64,000 bases of DNA from positions 124,001 to 188,000 of the forward strand of contig NZ_AUGL01000001.1 in the NCBI RefSeq assembly GCF_000422645.1, read 5' to 3'. A program made the translations under genes and the position numbers. Positions within the stretch are counted from its first letter, which is position 1. Each line of letters begins with the position of its first letter. This DNA is from Ferrimonas futtsuensis DSM 18154. Its GTDB lineage: Bacteria > Pseudomonadota > Gammaproteobacteria > Enterobacterales > Shewanellaceae. The notes under the pieces were generated by a model, which was given only the letters and a program-made list of their open reading frames with translations, searched no databases and was not told the origin of the DNA. Below are positions 21,483 through 31,162 of the stretch, piece by piece.

Positions 21483-21506
21483 CAGGGCAGCCCTGGGGCT
21501 GCCCTG
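21483..21506 (-). terminator. Terminator of the malic enzyme gene
   Basis: Ten-base-pair stem CAGGGCAGCC / GGCTGCCCTG with a 4-base loop, followed on the minus strand by TTTGTTT. Confidence 0.88.
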
Positions 21507-21524
21507 ATAAAAAATGAAGAGCAA

Positions 21525-22772
21525 TCAGTCGATCATATAGTGGGCGGGAAGCTCTTCGAGCTCGGCCACGCCTGAGTCGATGGCCGCCTTGGCCACCGCC
21601 TTGGCCACCCGGGGCAACAGACGAGGATCCATCGGCTTGGGCAGCACATACTCGGAACCGAAACTCATCTCGGTGGCGCCATAGGCGTCCAGCACGGTCT
21701 GAGGTACAGGTTCCTTGGCCAGCTGACGAATCGCTTCCACCGCCGCCACCTTCATCTCATCGTTGATGGCGTGGGCCCGTACGTCCAGGGCGCCACGGAA
21801 AATGAAGGGGAAACAGAGCACGTTGTTCACCTGGTTGGGGTAGTCGCTGCGACCTGTGCCCATGATGACATCAGGGCGGGCGGCCTTAGCCAGCTCAGGC
21901 CTGATCTCCGGATCCGGGTTGGAGCAGGCAAACAGCACCGGCTTGTCCGCCATCAGCTTCACCTGCTCTTCACTGATGAGATCGGGACCCGACACCCCGA
22001 CAAACACATCGGCGTCCTGAATCACATCGGTCAGGGTGCGCTTGTCGGTGTTGTTGGCAAACAGCTTCTTATACTCGTTCAGGTCATCGCGGCGAGTGTG
22101 CAGCACGCCCTTACGATCCAGCATGTAGATCTTTTCACGCACGGCGCCACAGGTGATCAGCAGCTCCATGCAGGCCACGGCCGCCGCTCCGGCGCCCAGG
22201 CAGACGATGGTGGACTCACACAGCTCTTTACCCTGAATCTCCAGGGCGTTGAGCAGACCGGCAGCGGTCACAATGGCGGTACCATGCTGGTCATCGTGGA
22301 ACACCGGCACCTGACAGCGCTCAATCAGCTGCTTCTCGATCTCGAAGCACTCCGGAGCCTTGATGTCCTCCAGGTTGATGCCACCGAAGGTGTCCGCGAT
22401 GTTGGCCACGGTATCGATGAACTCCTCCTGGGTGCGGTGCTTAACCTCGATGTCGATGGAGTCGATGTTGGCGAAGCGCTTGAACAGCAGGGCCTTGCCC
22501 TCCATCACCGGCTTGGAGGCCAGGGGGCCCAGGTTGCCCAAGCCGAGGATCGCTGTGCCGTTGGAGATCACCGCCACCAGGTTGCCTTTGTTGGTGTATT
22601 TGTAGGCATCGGCTGGGTTGGACGCGATCTCCCGAACAGGCTCTGCCACACCCGGGCTGTAGGCCAGGGCCAGATCCGTCTGGGTTTCCGCAGGCTTGGT
22701 CAGCGAGATGCTGATCTTTCCAGGGACAGGTTGGGCGTGATACTCGAGGGCTTGTTCGCGAAGGTCTGCCAT
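21525..22772 (-). CDS. maeB: NAD(P)-dependent malic enzyme, short form
   Basis: 415 residues from the ATG at 22772 with GGAATTAAGAG upstream; an in-frame GTG six codons earlier is less likely. It has the malic domain (LAYSPGVAEPVREI, NGTAILGLGNLGPLASKPVMEGKA, metal-binding VFHDDQHGTAIV) and the nucleotide-binding domain (IVCLGAGAAAVACMELL, VLFACSNPDPEI). It decarboxylates malate to pyruvate with NAD(P)+ and a divalent metal. At about 420 residues it lacks the C-terminal phosphotransacetylase-like domain found in full-length E. coli MaeB, so it is the stand-alone form; the symbol is by similarity. Monocistronic. Confidence 0.9.
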   Translation of the reverse strand: MADLREQALEYHAQPVPGKISISLTKPAETQTDLALAYSPGVAEPVREIASNPADAYKYTNKGNLVAVISNGTAILGLGNLGPLASKPVMEGKALLFKRFANIDSIDIEVKHRTQEEFIDTVANIADTFGGINLEDIKAPECFEIEKQLIERCQVPVFHDDQHGTAIVTAAGLLNALEIQGKELCESTIVCLGAGAAAVACMELLITCGAVREKIYMLDRKGVLHTRRDDLNEYKKLFANNTDKRTLTDVIQDADVFVGVSGPDLISEEQVKLMADKPVLFACSNPDPEIRPELAKAARPDVIMGTGRSDYPNQVNNVLCFPFIFRGALDVRAHAINDEMKVAAVEAIRQLAKEPVPQTVLDAYGATEMSFGSEYVLPKPMDPRLLPRVAKAVAKAAIDSGVAELEELPAHYMID

Positions 22773-23253
22773 TCTCTTAATTCCAGTCACTACTTAATTT
22801 GGGAAGGGGGGTACAGTCGCCTGAAACCTTACTCCTATTGCCTGATTTTGCAACCAATCTTGTTATTAATACTTGATATAACAAGCAGTTCTGACCAGTT
22901 TCATTGCCAAAGGCTCAAAAGTAAAAGAATTGGTAAACATATTTCAGGAAAAGTGATTAATAGACCCAGGAATATTATTCAGTGAATTTAATTAGATAGA
23001 CTCTTTATGGCGACAATTTTGGGGGTCAATCAGGACCCTGCGGGAAATTGGACTGACCAATAAAAATTTACCTTTTCTCAAGCCCGGTGCGATTCGTTAG
23101 GGGCCAATTTTCCGGAGGGAGCCCATAAAGAGAGTGGGAGAGGGTGAGCCTGAGGCGATGCTGGAGGCAGCTGACCCTCAGCGTCCCGGCTCCGCCAGCT
23201 CCGATCTCACTCTGAAGACCGAGAGCAAGGATGAGGTCCGGGAGCCAGGCACA
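22773..23253. other. Long region between malic enzyme start and rpmE terminator
   Basis: About 480 bases. 22810-22990 is AT-rich and should include the malic enzyme promoter. From 23000 to 23135 there is a nested inverted-repeat element, listed separately. 23136-23253 has no recognisable feature. Confidence 0.45.
23000..23135. repeat. Nested inverted-repeat element, MITE or structured RNA
   Basis: Outer arms ACTCTTTATGG (23000-23010) and CCATAAAGAGAGT (23123-23135) are inverted copies differing by a two-base insertion. Inside are a hairpin GGGTC-AATCAG-GACCC (about 23024-23039) and a second long-range pair GGGAAATTGG (23042-23051) with CCAATTTTCC (23104-23113, one bulge). It lies between the rpmE terminator and the malic enzyme start. 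I cannot assign it: a short non-autonomous element, an sRNA, or a leader on the minus strand are all possible. Confidence 0.5.
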
Positions 23254-23281
23254 AAAAAGGGCACCCTGAGGCGCCCTTTTT
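23254..23281 (-). terminator. Terminator of rpmE
   Basis: A-run, GGGC...GCCC stem with one internal mismatch and T-run; on the minus strand the GC stem leads into TTTTTT. It could also stop rightward transcription. Confidence 0.85.
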
Positions 23282-23295
23282 CGATGCGATTCGGC

Positions 23296-23511
23296 TTACT
23301 TCTTGGAAGACAGAGCACCAAAACGCTTCTTGAACTTGTCTACGCGACCGCCGGTGTCCAGAACCTTCTGCTTACCGGTGTAGAAGGGGTGACACTCGGA
23401 ACATACGTCCAGGTGCAGGTCCTTGGCTACGGTGGAGCGGGTCTTGATCACGTTACCGCAAGAGCAGTTGGCAGTGATCTCGTTGTACTCAGGATGAATA
23501 CCTTGTTTCAT
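23296..23511 (-). CDS. rpmE: 50S ribosomal protein L31, zinc-binding type
   Basis: 71 residues from the ATG at 23509-23511 with a GAGG site eight bases upstream. Starts [12 protein letters not shown] and keeps the zinc ligands in NCSCGN and [12 protein letters not shown], so it is the zinc-containing C+ form. It sits on the central protuberance of the large ribosomal subunit. The C-terminal [12 protein letters not shown] is typical. Divergent from priA, as in many gammaproteobacteria. Confidence 0.97.
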   Translation of the reverse strand: MKQGIHPEYNEITANCSCGNVIKTRSTVAKDLHLDVCSECHPFYTGKQKVLDTGGRVDKFKKRFGALSSKK

Positions 23512-23759
23512 GGGGAAAACCTCAGTTAAGGCCGTATCGCTATCCGATCCAAAGCCGGACACCATACGTCGTTAGTGATAAATTAAAGGCGCGTAATAGT
23601 ACACGATGCAATCAACCCCCGCAAGGAGAGAAATGCTCTGCATAGTAAGATTATGCCGCCTCTGATAGGGTATCCACCAGGTCAACGCAATTCGTTGCCC
23701 CCGGGGAAGCAACCACCTAGAAAAAATCCCCCTACATCAGTAATCCAGGATCCATATTC

Positions 23760-25949
23760 GTGTACATTCAGGTCGCCCTGCCCCTGCCCTTGCGGCAACT
23801 GTTCAGCTACCTTCCCGCCGAGGGACAGCCCCTGCCCGACATCGGCTGCCGGGTGGAGGTGCCCTTCGGTCGCCAGACCCAGGTTGGGGTGGTGGTCAGC
23901 CTGAGTGAGCACAGCGAAATGGACGACAGTAAGCTCAAACCCATACTCCGCTCCCTGGACAGGGAACGGGTGGTGAGCGAGCGGTTGTGGCAATTGGCGC
24001 AACTGGCCGCCCGCTACTACTTCAGTCCCCTGGGAATGGTCCTCAGCCAGATGCTGCCGGTGAAACTTCGCCAGGGTGAGAGCGCCGCCCCCGAACCGAT
24101 CAAGCTGTGGCGGCCCACCGACGCGGGCCAGGCAGTCAGCCTGGACTCCCTGAAGCGGGCGTTTCAGCAGCAGCGGCTGCTGGCCTACCTGCAAACCCAG
24201 GGCAAGCTGGAGGATGGCCAGGTCAGCAAGCTGGAGTTCAGCCGACAGGCGCTCAAGGCGCTGGAGGAGAAGGCGCTGATCCAATCCATAGAGCAAGCGC
24301 CTGAATTTGACCTTTCCTGGCCCCAGGCATTTGCCCTGGGCGAGGATCCACAAACCCTCAACCGGGAGCAGGCGATCGCCGTGGCCACGATCAGTGGCGA
24401 TGGCGGCGGCTTCCGCCCCTGGTTGCTTGAAGGGGTCACCGGCTCAGGCAAGACCGAGGTCTATTTCCACCTGATGGAGCCGGTGCTCAAGGCGGGCCGA
24501 CAGGTACTGGTGCTGGTCCCTGAGATCGGCCTGACGCCCCAGACCATCTCCCGGTTTCGGCGCCGCTTCCAAGTGCCCATCGGGGTGCTGCACTCCGCCC
24601 TGAACGACAGCGAGCGGCTGCAGGTGTGGCAGCAGGCCCGGGCCGGTGCCCTGGGGGTCATCATCGGTACCCGTTCCGCCCTGTTCACCGACCTGCCCAG
24701 CCTGGGGATGATCATCATCGACGAGGAGCATGACGCCAGCTTCAAACAGCAGGAAGGGTTTCGCTATCACGGTCGGGATCTGGCGGTGATGCGCGCCAGC
24801 CTGGAGGGAGTGCCCATCATCCTGGGATCCGCCACCCCCTCGCTGGAGAGCCTGCACAATGTGGCCACCGGCAAGTACCGCAGACTGCAGCTGACCGAGC
24901 GCGCCGGCGTCGCCCGCCATGTGCAGCAGAAGATCGTCGACCTGCGGCTGCAGAACCTGGACGCCGGCTGCTCACACGAGCTGCTGAAGGAGATGACCCG
25001 TCACCTGGAAGCGGGCAATCAGGTGATGCTGTTTCTCAACCGCCGCGGCTTCGCCCCGGCACTGCTGTGCCACGAATGCGGCCACCTGCACGGTTGCAGC
25101 CGCTGTGATGCCTTCTACACGGTGCACCAGGGCAGCGGCCTGGTGCAGTGTCATCACTGCGGCAGCCAGAAGCGGCTCCCCCGCCAGTGCAGCGAATGCG
25201 GCTCCACCCAGCTTTTTACCCAGGGTGTGGGCACCGAACAGCTGGAGCAGGCCCTGAGCCAGCGCTTCCCCGATTACCCGGTGGTGCGCATCGACCGGGA
25301 CACCACCTCGCGCAAGGGCAGTCTGGATGCCCTGCTGGAGAAGATCCGCCGTGGCGAAGCCAGGATCCTGATTGGCACCCAGATGCTGGCCAAGGGTCAC
25401 CACTTCCCCGACGTCACCCTGGTGGGGTTGCTGGATGTGGACGGCGCCCTGTTCTCCGCCGACTTCCGCGCCGCCGAACGCCTGGCTCAGCTCTACATCC
25501 AGGTGGCCGGCCGTGCCGGCCGGGCCAGCAAAGCCGGGGAGGTACTGCTGCAGACCCATCAGCCTGACCACCCGTTGCTGCACCAGCTCACCACCCAGGG
25601 TTATGGCCCATTCTCCGACGCCGCCCTGAAGGAGCGAATGGATGCCCTGCTGCCCCCTGCGGGCCAGATGGCGATCCTGCGGGCGGAAGCCAGCCACCCG
25701 CAACAGGCCCAGCAGTTTTTGAACGAGGCCAATCAATGCTTCGGTGACCTGCCCCTGCAGCGGGTCGGTCCCATGCCCGCCCCCATGGAGCGCAAGGCGG
25801 GAAAATTCCGCTTTCACACCCTGCTGCTGGCCAACGACAGGAAACGGCTGCAGCAGGCGCTGGATCTGGCCCTGCCAGCCATCGAGCAGCTGGCCTCGGG
25901 CAAGCGCTGCCGCTGGCATCTGGAGCGGGATCCCCAGGATCTTTTGTAG
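23760..25949 (+). CDS. priA: Primosomal protein N' (replication restart helicase PriA)
   Basis: 729 residues, the usual PriA length, from a GTG start with an AGGA site ten bases upstream. N-terminal 3'-DNA-binding domain (YIQVALPLPLRQLFSYLP), then a superfamily 2 helicase: Walker A GVTGSGKTEVY, Walker B IIDEEHDASFKQ, and GSATPSLES. A zinc-binding insertion carries four CxxC pairs (CHECGHLHGCSRC, CHHCG, CSECG). The second helicase domain includes LIGTQMLAKGHHFPDVTLVG. It recognises stalled forks and reloads DnaB. It appears complete. Divergent from rpmE. Confidence 0.97.
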   Translation: MYIQVALPLPLRQLFSYLPAEGQPLPDIGCRVEVPFGRQTQVGVVVSLSEHSEMDDSKLKPILRSLDRERVVSERLWQLAQLAARYYFSPLGMVLSQMLPVKLRQGESAAPEPIKLWRPTDAGQAVSLDSLKRAFQQQRLLAYLQTQGKLEDGQVSKLEFSRQALKALEEKALIQSIEQAPEFDLSWPQAFALGEDPQTLNREQAIAVATISGDGGGFRPWLLEGVTGSGKTEVYFHLMEPVLKAGRQVLVLVPEIGLTPQTISRFRRRFQVPIGVLHSALNDSERLQVWQQARAGALGVIIGTRSALFTDLPSLGMIIIDEEHDASFKQQEGFRYHGRDLAVMRASLEGVPIILGSATPSLESLHNVATGKYRRLQLTERAGVARHVQQKIVDLRLQNLDAGCSHELLKEMTRHLEAGNQVMLFLNRRGFAPALLCHECGHLHGCSRCDAFYTVHQGSGLVQCHHCGSQKRLPRQCSECGSTQLFTQGVGTEQLEQALSQRFPDYPVVRIDRDTTSRKGSLDALLEKIRRGEARILIGTQMLAKGHHFPDVTLVGLLDVDGALFSADFRAAERLAQLYIQVAGRAGRASKAGEVLLQTHQPDHPLLHQLTTQGYGPFSDAALKERMDALLPPAGQMAILRAEASHPQQAQQFLNEANQCFGDLPLQRVGPMPAPMERKAGKFRFHTLLLANDRKRLQQALDLALPAIEQLASGKRCRWHLERDPQDLL

Positions 25950-26109
25950 GCCTTCACCGCGCCCGACTGCCTTCCTGCCCGGTAACGCCCGTTTTATCTG
26001 GTTAAACCGGCAAACAAACCGTTGGTATTGCCATAGTTAGGCGTTAAAATGTGCGGTTTGATTCATCAGCCGTTATGCGGCCAGTCCCCATCAGTTTTTC
26101 GGTGTCGCA

Positions 26110-27861
26110 ATGAAAGAACATATCCAGCAATTACTTGAACAGACCGTAACCCTGCTTAAAGAGCGCGAGATCATTCCCGCCGACGCAGCGCCCCGAGTTC
26201 AGGTAGACCGAACCCGAGACAAGAGCCATGGCGATCTGGCCACCAACCTGGCGATGATGCTGGCCAAGCCAGCCAAGAAGAATCCCCGTGAGCTGGCCCA
26301 GGCGATCATCGATACCCTGCCCGCCTCCGAGCTGGTCTCCAAGGTAGAGATTGCCGGCCCTGGCTTCATCAACTTCTTCCTGGACAGTGGCTGGCTGGGC
26401 AAGCAGGTGGAGAAGATCGCCACCGACCAAAGTCGCGCCAATGTGGCCGCGCTGGCCCAGCCCCAGACCATAGTCACCGACTACTCCGCCCCCAACGTGG
26501 CCAAGGAGATGGCGGTACACCACATCCGCTCCACAGTGATCGGCGATGCGGTCACCCGCACCCTGGAGTTCCTGGGTCACAAGGTGATCCGTGCCAACCA
26601 CATCGGTGACTGGGGTACCCAGTTCGGCATGCTGATCGCCTACCTGGAGAAGATGGAGAACGAGAGTGCCTCCGATATGGACCTGTCCGATCTGGAAGCC
26701 TTCTACCGGGAAGCCAAGAAGCACTACGACGACGATGAGTCCTTCGCCGAACGCGCCCGCAACTACGTGGTGAAACTGCAGGGTGGCGACGAGTACTGCC
26801 GCACCATGTGGAGCAAGCTGGTGGACATCACCATGGCTCAGAACCAGGCGATCTACGACCGTCTGGGTGTGTCCCTGAGCAACGACGACATCATGGGCGA
26901 GAGCCTGTACAACCCGCTGCTGCCCGAGATCGTCAGCGATCTGACCGAGAAAGGCCTGGCGGTGGAAGATGACGGCGCCAAGGTGGTGTTCCTCGACGAG
27001 TTCAAGGGCAAAGACGGCAACGCCATGGGCGTGATCATTCAGAAGCGTGATGGTGGCTTCCTCTACACCACCACCGACATCGCCGCCGCCAAATACCGGG
27101 TGGACAACTTCGATGCCGACCGCATCCTCTACTTTATCGACTCCCGTCAGGCGCAGCACCTGCAGCAGGCCTGGCTGATCGCCCGCAAGGCCGGCTACCT
27201 GCCACAAACCACCAGCACCGAGCATTGCGCCTTCGGCATGATGTTGGGCAAGGACGGCAAGCCGTTCAAGACCCGCTCCGGCGGCACCGTCAAGCTGGCA
27301 GACCTGCTGGAAGAGGCCCATCAGCGCGCGGTGAAGCTGATTGGTGACAAAAACCCCGACCTGCTGGGTGACGAACTGGAGACCATCGCCAGCACCGTGG
27401 CCATGGCCTCGGTGAAATATTCGGATCTGAACAAGAACCGCACCACCGACTATGTGTTCGACTGGGACAACATGCTCACCTTCGAAGGCAACACCGCACC
27501 GTACATGCTGTACGCCTTCAGCCGCATCCAGTCCATCTTCCGTAAGGCCGGCGTCAGCGCCGATGCCCTGACCGGTGAGGTGGTGATCGACGCGGAGAAG
27601 GAGGAGGCTCTGGCCCAGAAGCTGGTGCAGTTCAACGACGCCGTCCTGAGTGTGTCCGCCAAGGGTGCCCCTCACCTGATGTGCACCTACCTGTATGAGC
27701 TGGCCGGCGCCTTTATGAGCTTCTACGAAGCCTGCCCCATCAACAAGGATGACGTGGCCGAAGCCACCAAGGCCAGCCGCCTGCGCCTGTGCGCGGCCAC
27801 CGCCAACACCCTCAAGGTGGGTCTGAGCCTGCTGGGGATCAACACCCTGGAGCGGATGTAA
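26110..27861 (+). CDS. argS: Arginyl-tRNA synthetase
   Basis: 583 residues, close to E. coli ArgS in length and sequence. N-terminal tRNA D-loop recognition domain (residues 1-105, with [15 protein letters not shown]), catalytic Rossmann fold ([41 protein letters not shown]), and a C-terminal anticodon-binding domain ending GINTLERM. The class I signature normally reads HVGH at residues 135-138 in this family; here it is A-V-H-H (26512-26523), so the first His is Ala and the Gly is His. Everything around it is conserved, so the enzyme is presumably active; I cannot say how common this variant is. Followed by ftsN after three bases. Confidence 0.95.
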   Translation: MKEHIQQLLEQTVTLLKEREIIPADAAPRVQVDRTRDKSHGDLATNLAMMLAKPAKKNPRELAQAIIDTLPASELVSKVEIAGPGFINFFLDSGWLGKQVEKIATDQSRANVAALAQPQTIVTDYSAPNVAKEMAVHHIRSTVIGDAVTRTLEFLGHKVIRANHIGDWGTQFGMLIAYLEKMENESASDMDLSDLEAFYREAKKHYDDDESFAERARNYVVKLQGGDEYCRTMWSKLVDITMAQNQAIYDRLGVSLSNDDIMGESLYNPLLPEIVSDLTEKGLAVEDDGAKVVFLDEFKGKDGNAMGVIIQKRDGGFLYTTTDIAAAKYRVDNFDADRILYFIDSRQAQHLQQAWLIARKAGYLPQTTSTEHCAFGMMLGKDGKPFKTRSGGTVKLADLLEEAHQRAVKLIGDKNPDLLGDELETIASTVAMASVKYSDLNKNRTTDYVFDWDNMLTFEGNTAPYMLYAFSRIQSIFRKAGVSADALTGEVVIDAEKEEALAQKLVQFNDAVLSVSAKGAPHLMCTYLYELAGAFMSFYEACPINKDDVAEATKASRLRLCAATANTLKVGLSLLGINTLERM

Positions 27862-27864
27862 TCC

Positions 27865-28416
27865 ATGGCCACCCGCGACTACGCCAAGCGGGGGCGTAAG
27901 CCCCGCAGCCGTGGCCGCAAGGCTGCTCCGAAGTCCAGCTTCCCCTGGATTCGGCTGTTGGTGGTACTGGCGCTGATCGCCGGTTTCGGCTACTTCCTAT
28001 GGAGTATCCAGGGTGCCTCGGACGAGGCGCCGGTGGTCGAACCCAAACCGGAAGTGATCACGCCCAAGCCCAAGCCCAGGACAGAGCCCGATCTGCCGGA
28101 GAAGCCCAAGGAGACCTGGGAGTACATCGAAACCCTGCCGGAAAAAGAGGTGGAGGTTGAGGTGCCCAAACAGGAGCTCAAAGGTCCCTACCAGATGCAG
28201 TGCGGCTCTTTCCGCACTCGGGATCAGGCGGATGCCATGAAGGCCCGCATCGCCTTCATGGGGCTGGAATCTGAGATTCGCCGCACAGAGGGCAGCAATG
28301 GCGTCTGGTACCGGGTCAGGCTGGGCCCCTACGAGCGCAAGCGCCTGGCAGAGAGCGATCGTCACGCCCTGCAGCGGGGTGGCATCAACACCTGCCAGAT
28401 CTGGCTGTGGAACTGA
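27865..28416 (+). CDS. ftsN: Cell division protein FtsN (SPOR domain)
   Basis: 183 residues. A short basic cytoplasmic segment (RDYAKRGRKPRSRGRKAAP), one transmembrane helix (about residues 29-48), a Pro/Glu/Lys-rich periplasmic stretch with KPKPRTEPD, and a C-terminal SPOR domain (GPYQMQCGSFRTRDQADAMKARIAFMGLESEI ... WYRVRLGPY) that binds denuded peptidoglycan at the septum. FtsN triggers septal synthesis through FtsA and FtsQLB. Shorter than E. coli FtsN (319) by its linker, like other Alteromonadales. Starts three bases after argS, so co-transcribed; the argS-ftsN-hslVU order is typical. Confidence 0.9.
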   Translation: MATRDYAKRGRKPRSRGRKAAPKSSFPWIRLLVVLALIAGFGYFLWSIQGASDEAPVVEPKPEVITPKPKPRTEPDLPEKPKETWEYIETLPEKEVEVEVPKQELKGPYQMQCGSFRTRDQADAMKARIAFMGLESEIRRTEGSNGVWYRVRLGPYERKRLAESDRHALQRGGINTCQIWLWN

Positions 28417-28422
28417 GTTGTC

Positions 28423-28446
28423 GGACCGCCTTAGGGCGGTCCTTCT
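28423..28446 (+). terminator. Terminator after ftsN
   Basis: Eight-base-pair stem GGACCGCC / GGCGGTCC with a TTAG loop followed by TTCT; a modest U-tail. Confidence 0.65.
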
Positions 28447-28462
28447 CTATGGGTAACAAACG

Positions 28463-29059
28463 ATGAGTCAACGCCAACAGTGTCCACGCTGTCTGCGCCC
28501 CCAGAGCGTCTGCCTGTGTCCCTCCCTGGGTCACTGCGCCAGTCGCCACCGGGTGACCATACTGCGCCACCCTTCAGAAGCGAAATCCGCCAAGGGCACC
28601 GCCCACCTGTGCTCCCTGGTGCTGGAACACTGCACCCTGTTCGATGGCGAAACCGAAACAGACTTTGCCGGACTCAGGCAGGCACTGGAGCGGGACAACC
28701 GGCCGGTGTGGCTGCTCTACCCAGGTACGGAGGCCACACCGCTGGAGTCCATGGGCAGCGACTGCCAGCCTGGCCACCTGCTGGTGCTGGATGGCACCTG
28801 GAAAAAGGTGCACCGGATGCTGCAGCTCAATCCCTGGCTGCAATCCTTGCCCAGGGTCAGCTTTGGCGACCTGCCCCAGGGCAATTATCAGATTCGTAAG
28901 GCGCGCCGTGCCGACAGCCTCTCGACCCTGGAAGCCATTGCCCATGCCCTGACCAGAATCGATCGCTGCGACACCAGGCCCCTGCTCACCGCCTTCGAAG
29001 CCCTCAAGCAGAGCCAACTGGCCCATATGCCGGAATCGATACGCCAGCGCTATGAATAA
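28463..29059 (+). CDS. tapT: DTW-domain tRNA-uridine aminocarboxypropyltransferase
   Basis: 198 residues. N-terminal zinc-type cysteine cluster (CPRCLRPQSVCLC), the DTW-family core (LDGTWKKVHRML at about residue 112-123), and YQIRKARRADSLSTLEAIA. The family (TuaA/TapT, YfiP) transfers the 3-amino-3-carboxypropyl group of S-adenosylmethionine to uridine 47 of tRNA. It lies between ftsN and hslV in its own small unit behind a terminator. Confidence 0.85.
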   Translation: MSQRQQCPRCLRPQSVCLCPSLGHCASRHRVTILRHPSEAKSAKGTAHLCSLVLEHCTLFDGETETDFAGLRQALERDNRPVWLLYPGTEATPLESMGSDCQPGHLLVLDGTWKKVHRMLQLNPWLQSLPRVSFGDLPQGNYQIRKARRADSLSTLEAIAHALTRIDRCDTRPLLTAFEALKQSQLAHMPESIRQRYE

Positions 29060-29247
29060 TGAGTCCGGGGCGTAATCACCCTGGGATCACGCCATTCACA
29101 ACTTCTCCCTTGATCAATCCCCCAACCCGGCCAAAGGTTAATACCGAGATCACCAGTTCAAACTGGAATCACGAAATCAATCGCTTCGGGGTTGAAGGCG
29201 GGGGGGGCCGTCCCCACATCTATCTCAACGCAAGAGAAGATTCCCCT

Positions 29248-29265
29248 GTCGGGCACGGGCCCGAC
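29248..29265 (+). other. Hairpin in the hslVU leader
   Basis: GTCGGGC-ACGG-GCCCGAC perfect seven-base-pair stem, 18 bases before the hslV start. A stem-loop in the same place is described for the E. coli hslVU leader, where it stabilises the mRNA. Confidence 0.55.
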
Positions 29266-29283
29266 GACAGATAAGGATTGAGT

Positions 29284-29814
29284 ATGACCACCATTGTTTC
29301 GGTTCGCCGCGGCGACAAAGTTGTCATTGCCGGTGACGGCCAGGTCTCCCTCGGCAATACAGTGATGAAGGGTAACGCTCGCAAGGTTCGCCTGCTGAGC
29401 GGCGGCAAGGTCCTGGCCGGGTTCGCCGGCGCCACCGCCGATGCCTTCACCCTGTTTGAGCTGCTGGAAGCCAAACTCAGCGCCCATCAGGGGCAACTGA
29501 CCCGGGCCGCGGTGGAACTGGCCAAGGCCTGGCGCACCGAACGATCCCTGCAGAAGCTGGAAGCGATGCTGATTGTGGCCGACGCCGAGACCACCCTGCT
29601 GATCTCCGGCAACGGCGATGTGGTGGAACCGGAATACGAGGCGATCGCCATCGGCTCCGGCGGCAACTACGCCCAGGCGGCGGCCCTGGCCCTGGTGCAG
29701 AACACAGAGCTGGGCGCCCGGGATATCTGCGCCAAGTCCCTGCAAATCGCCGGTGACATCTGCGTGTTCACCAATCAGCACCACACCATTGAAGAATTGA
29801 CTACCAAGGGTTAA
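29284..29814 (+). CDS. hslV: ATP-dependent protease subunit HslV
   Basis: 176 residues from the ATG at 29284, with AAGGA upstream; a TTG two codons earlier is rejected because the mature enzyme must begin at Thr2. Reads [22 protein letters not shown] with the catalytic N-terminal threonine, then [20 protein letters not shown] and [13 protein letters not shown] (GSGGxxA). Twelve HslV subunits form the proteolytic chamber capped by HslU. Stop is six bases before hslU. In enterobacteria the operon is heat-shock (sigma-32) controlled; I could not place a convincing sigma-32 promoter here. Confidence 0.97.
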   Translation: MTTIVSVRRGDKVVIAGDGQVSLGNTVMKGNARKVRLLSGGKVLAGFAGATADAFTLFELLEAKLSAHQGQLTRAAVELAKAWRTERSLQKLEAMLIVADAETTLLISGNGDVVEPEYEAIAIGSGGNYAQAAALALVQNTELGARDICAKSLQIAGDICVFTNQHHTIEELTTKG

Positions 29815-29819
29815 CCACC

Positions 29820-31145
29820 ATGTCCGAGATGACCCCAAGAGAGATTGTTTCCGAACTGAACCGTCACATCATCGGGCAGGAGGGCGCCAAAAAGGCGGTA
29901 GCCATCGCCCTGCGCAATCGCTGGCGCCGTATGCAGCTGGACAAAGAGCTGCGCCAGGAGGTGACCCCCAAGAACATTCTGATGATCGGTCCTACCGGTG
30001 TCGGTAAAACCGAGATCGCCCGCCGCCTGGCCAAGCTGGCCAAGGCGCCGTTCATCAAGGTGGAAGCCACCAAATTCACCGAAGTGGGTTACGTGGGCAA
30101 GGAGGTGGAGACCATCATCCGCGACCTCACCGATTCTGCCATCAAGATGACCCGGGACATGGAGGTGGAACGCAACCGCTTCCGCGCCGAGGAGGCCGCC
30201 GAGGAGCGCATTCTCGACGCCCTGCTGCCCAAGCCCAAGGATGAGTGGTCCCAAGACAACAAGACCGACAGCGCCACCCGCCAGACCTTCCGTAAGAAGT
30301 TGCGCGAAGGGCAGCTGGACGACAAGGAGATCGACATCGATGTGGCTCAGTCTTCGGCCGGTGTGGAGATCATGACCCCGCCGGGCATGGAGGAGATGGC
30401 CAGCCAGCTGCAATCCATGTTCCAGAACCTGGGCAACCAGCCCAGCAAGCGCCGCAAGATGAAGGTGCGCGACGCCATGAAGCTGATGATCGACGAGGAA
30501 GCGGCCAAACTGGTCAACCCGGAAGAGCTGAAAGAGAAGGCGATCGAAGCGGTAGAGCAGAACGGCATCGTCTTTCTGGATGAGATCGACAAGATCTGCA
30601 AGCGGGGTGAAACCTCGGGCCCGGACGTCTCCCGGGAAGGGGTGCAACGCGACCTTCTGCCCCTGGTCGAGGGCTGTACCGTCAACACCAAGCACGGCAT
30701 GGTGAAGACCGACCACATTCTGTTTATCGCCTCCGGCGCCTTCCAGCTGGCCAAGCCGTCGGATCTGATCCCCGAGCTTCAGGGCCGCTTGCCCATCCGG
30801 GTTGAGCTGGGCGCTCTGTCCGCCGAAGACTTCGTGCGCGTCCTGACCGAACCCAATGCCAGCCTCACCGAGCAGTACCGGGCGCTGATGGCCACCGAAG
30901 GGGTGACCATCGCCTTTACCGACGATGGCATCAAGCGCATCGCCGAGGCGGCCTGGCAGGTGAACGAGCGCACCGAGAATATCGGCGCCCGACGCCTGCA
31001 CACCGTGATGGAGAAGCTGATGGAGGAGATCTCCTTCGATGCCTCAGACAAGGGTGGCGAGACCCTGACCATCGATGCCGCCTATGTAAACGCCCATCTG
31101 GATATGCTGGTAGAGAACGAAGATCTCTCCCGCTTCATCCTCTAA
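29820..31145 (+). CDS. hslU: ATPase subunit HslU of the HslVU protease
   Basis: 441 residues, a AAA+ unfoldase. [27 protein letters not shown] at the start, Walker [13 protein letters not shown], a typical intermediate domain (about 110-240), Walker [12 protein letters not shown], and a C-terminal DLSRFIL tail that docks in HslV pockets. It unfolds substrates and feeds them into HslV. Six bases separate it from hslV. Confidence 0.98.
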   Translation: MSEMTPREIVSELNRHIIGQEGAKKAVAIALRNRWRRMQLDKELRQEVTPKNILMIGPTGVGKTEIARRLAKLAKAPFIKVEATKFTEVGYVGKEVETIIRDLTDSAIKMTRDMEVERNRFRAEEAAEERILDALLPKPKDEWSQDNKTDSATRQTFRKKLREGQLDDKEIDIDVAQSSAGVEIMTPPGMEEMASQLQSMFQNLGNQPSKRRKMKVRDAMKLMIDEEAAKLVNPEELKEKAIEAVEQNGIVFLDEIDKICKRGETSGPDVSREGVQRDLLPLVEGCTVNTKHGMVKTDHILFIASGAFQLAKPSDLIPELQGRLPIRVELGALSAEDFVRVLTEPNASLTEQYRALMATEGVTIAFTDDGIKRIAEAAWQVNERTENIGARRLHTVMEKLMEEISFDASDKGGETLTIDAAYVNAHLDMLVENEDLSRFIL

Positions 31146-31162
31146 CCGACAAGGAGTGGATC

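Noticed and set aside
26131-27675. 514-codon minus-strand frame opposite argS
   Set aside because: Shadow of argS; translation has no recognisable domain.
29101-29130. Sigma-32-like CTTGAT / CCCCCAAC upstream of hslV
   Set aside because: Spacing between the two elements is far too short for a heat-shock promoter.
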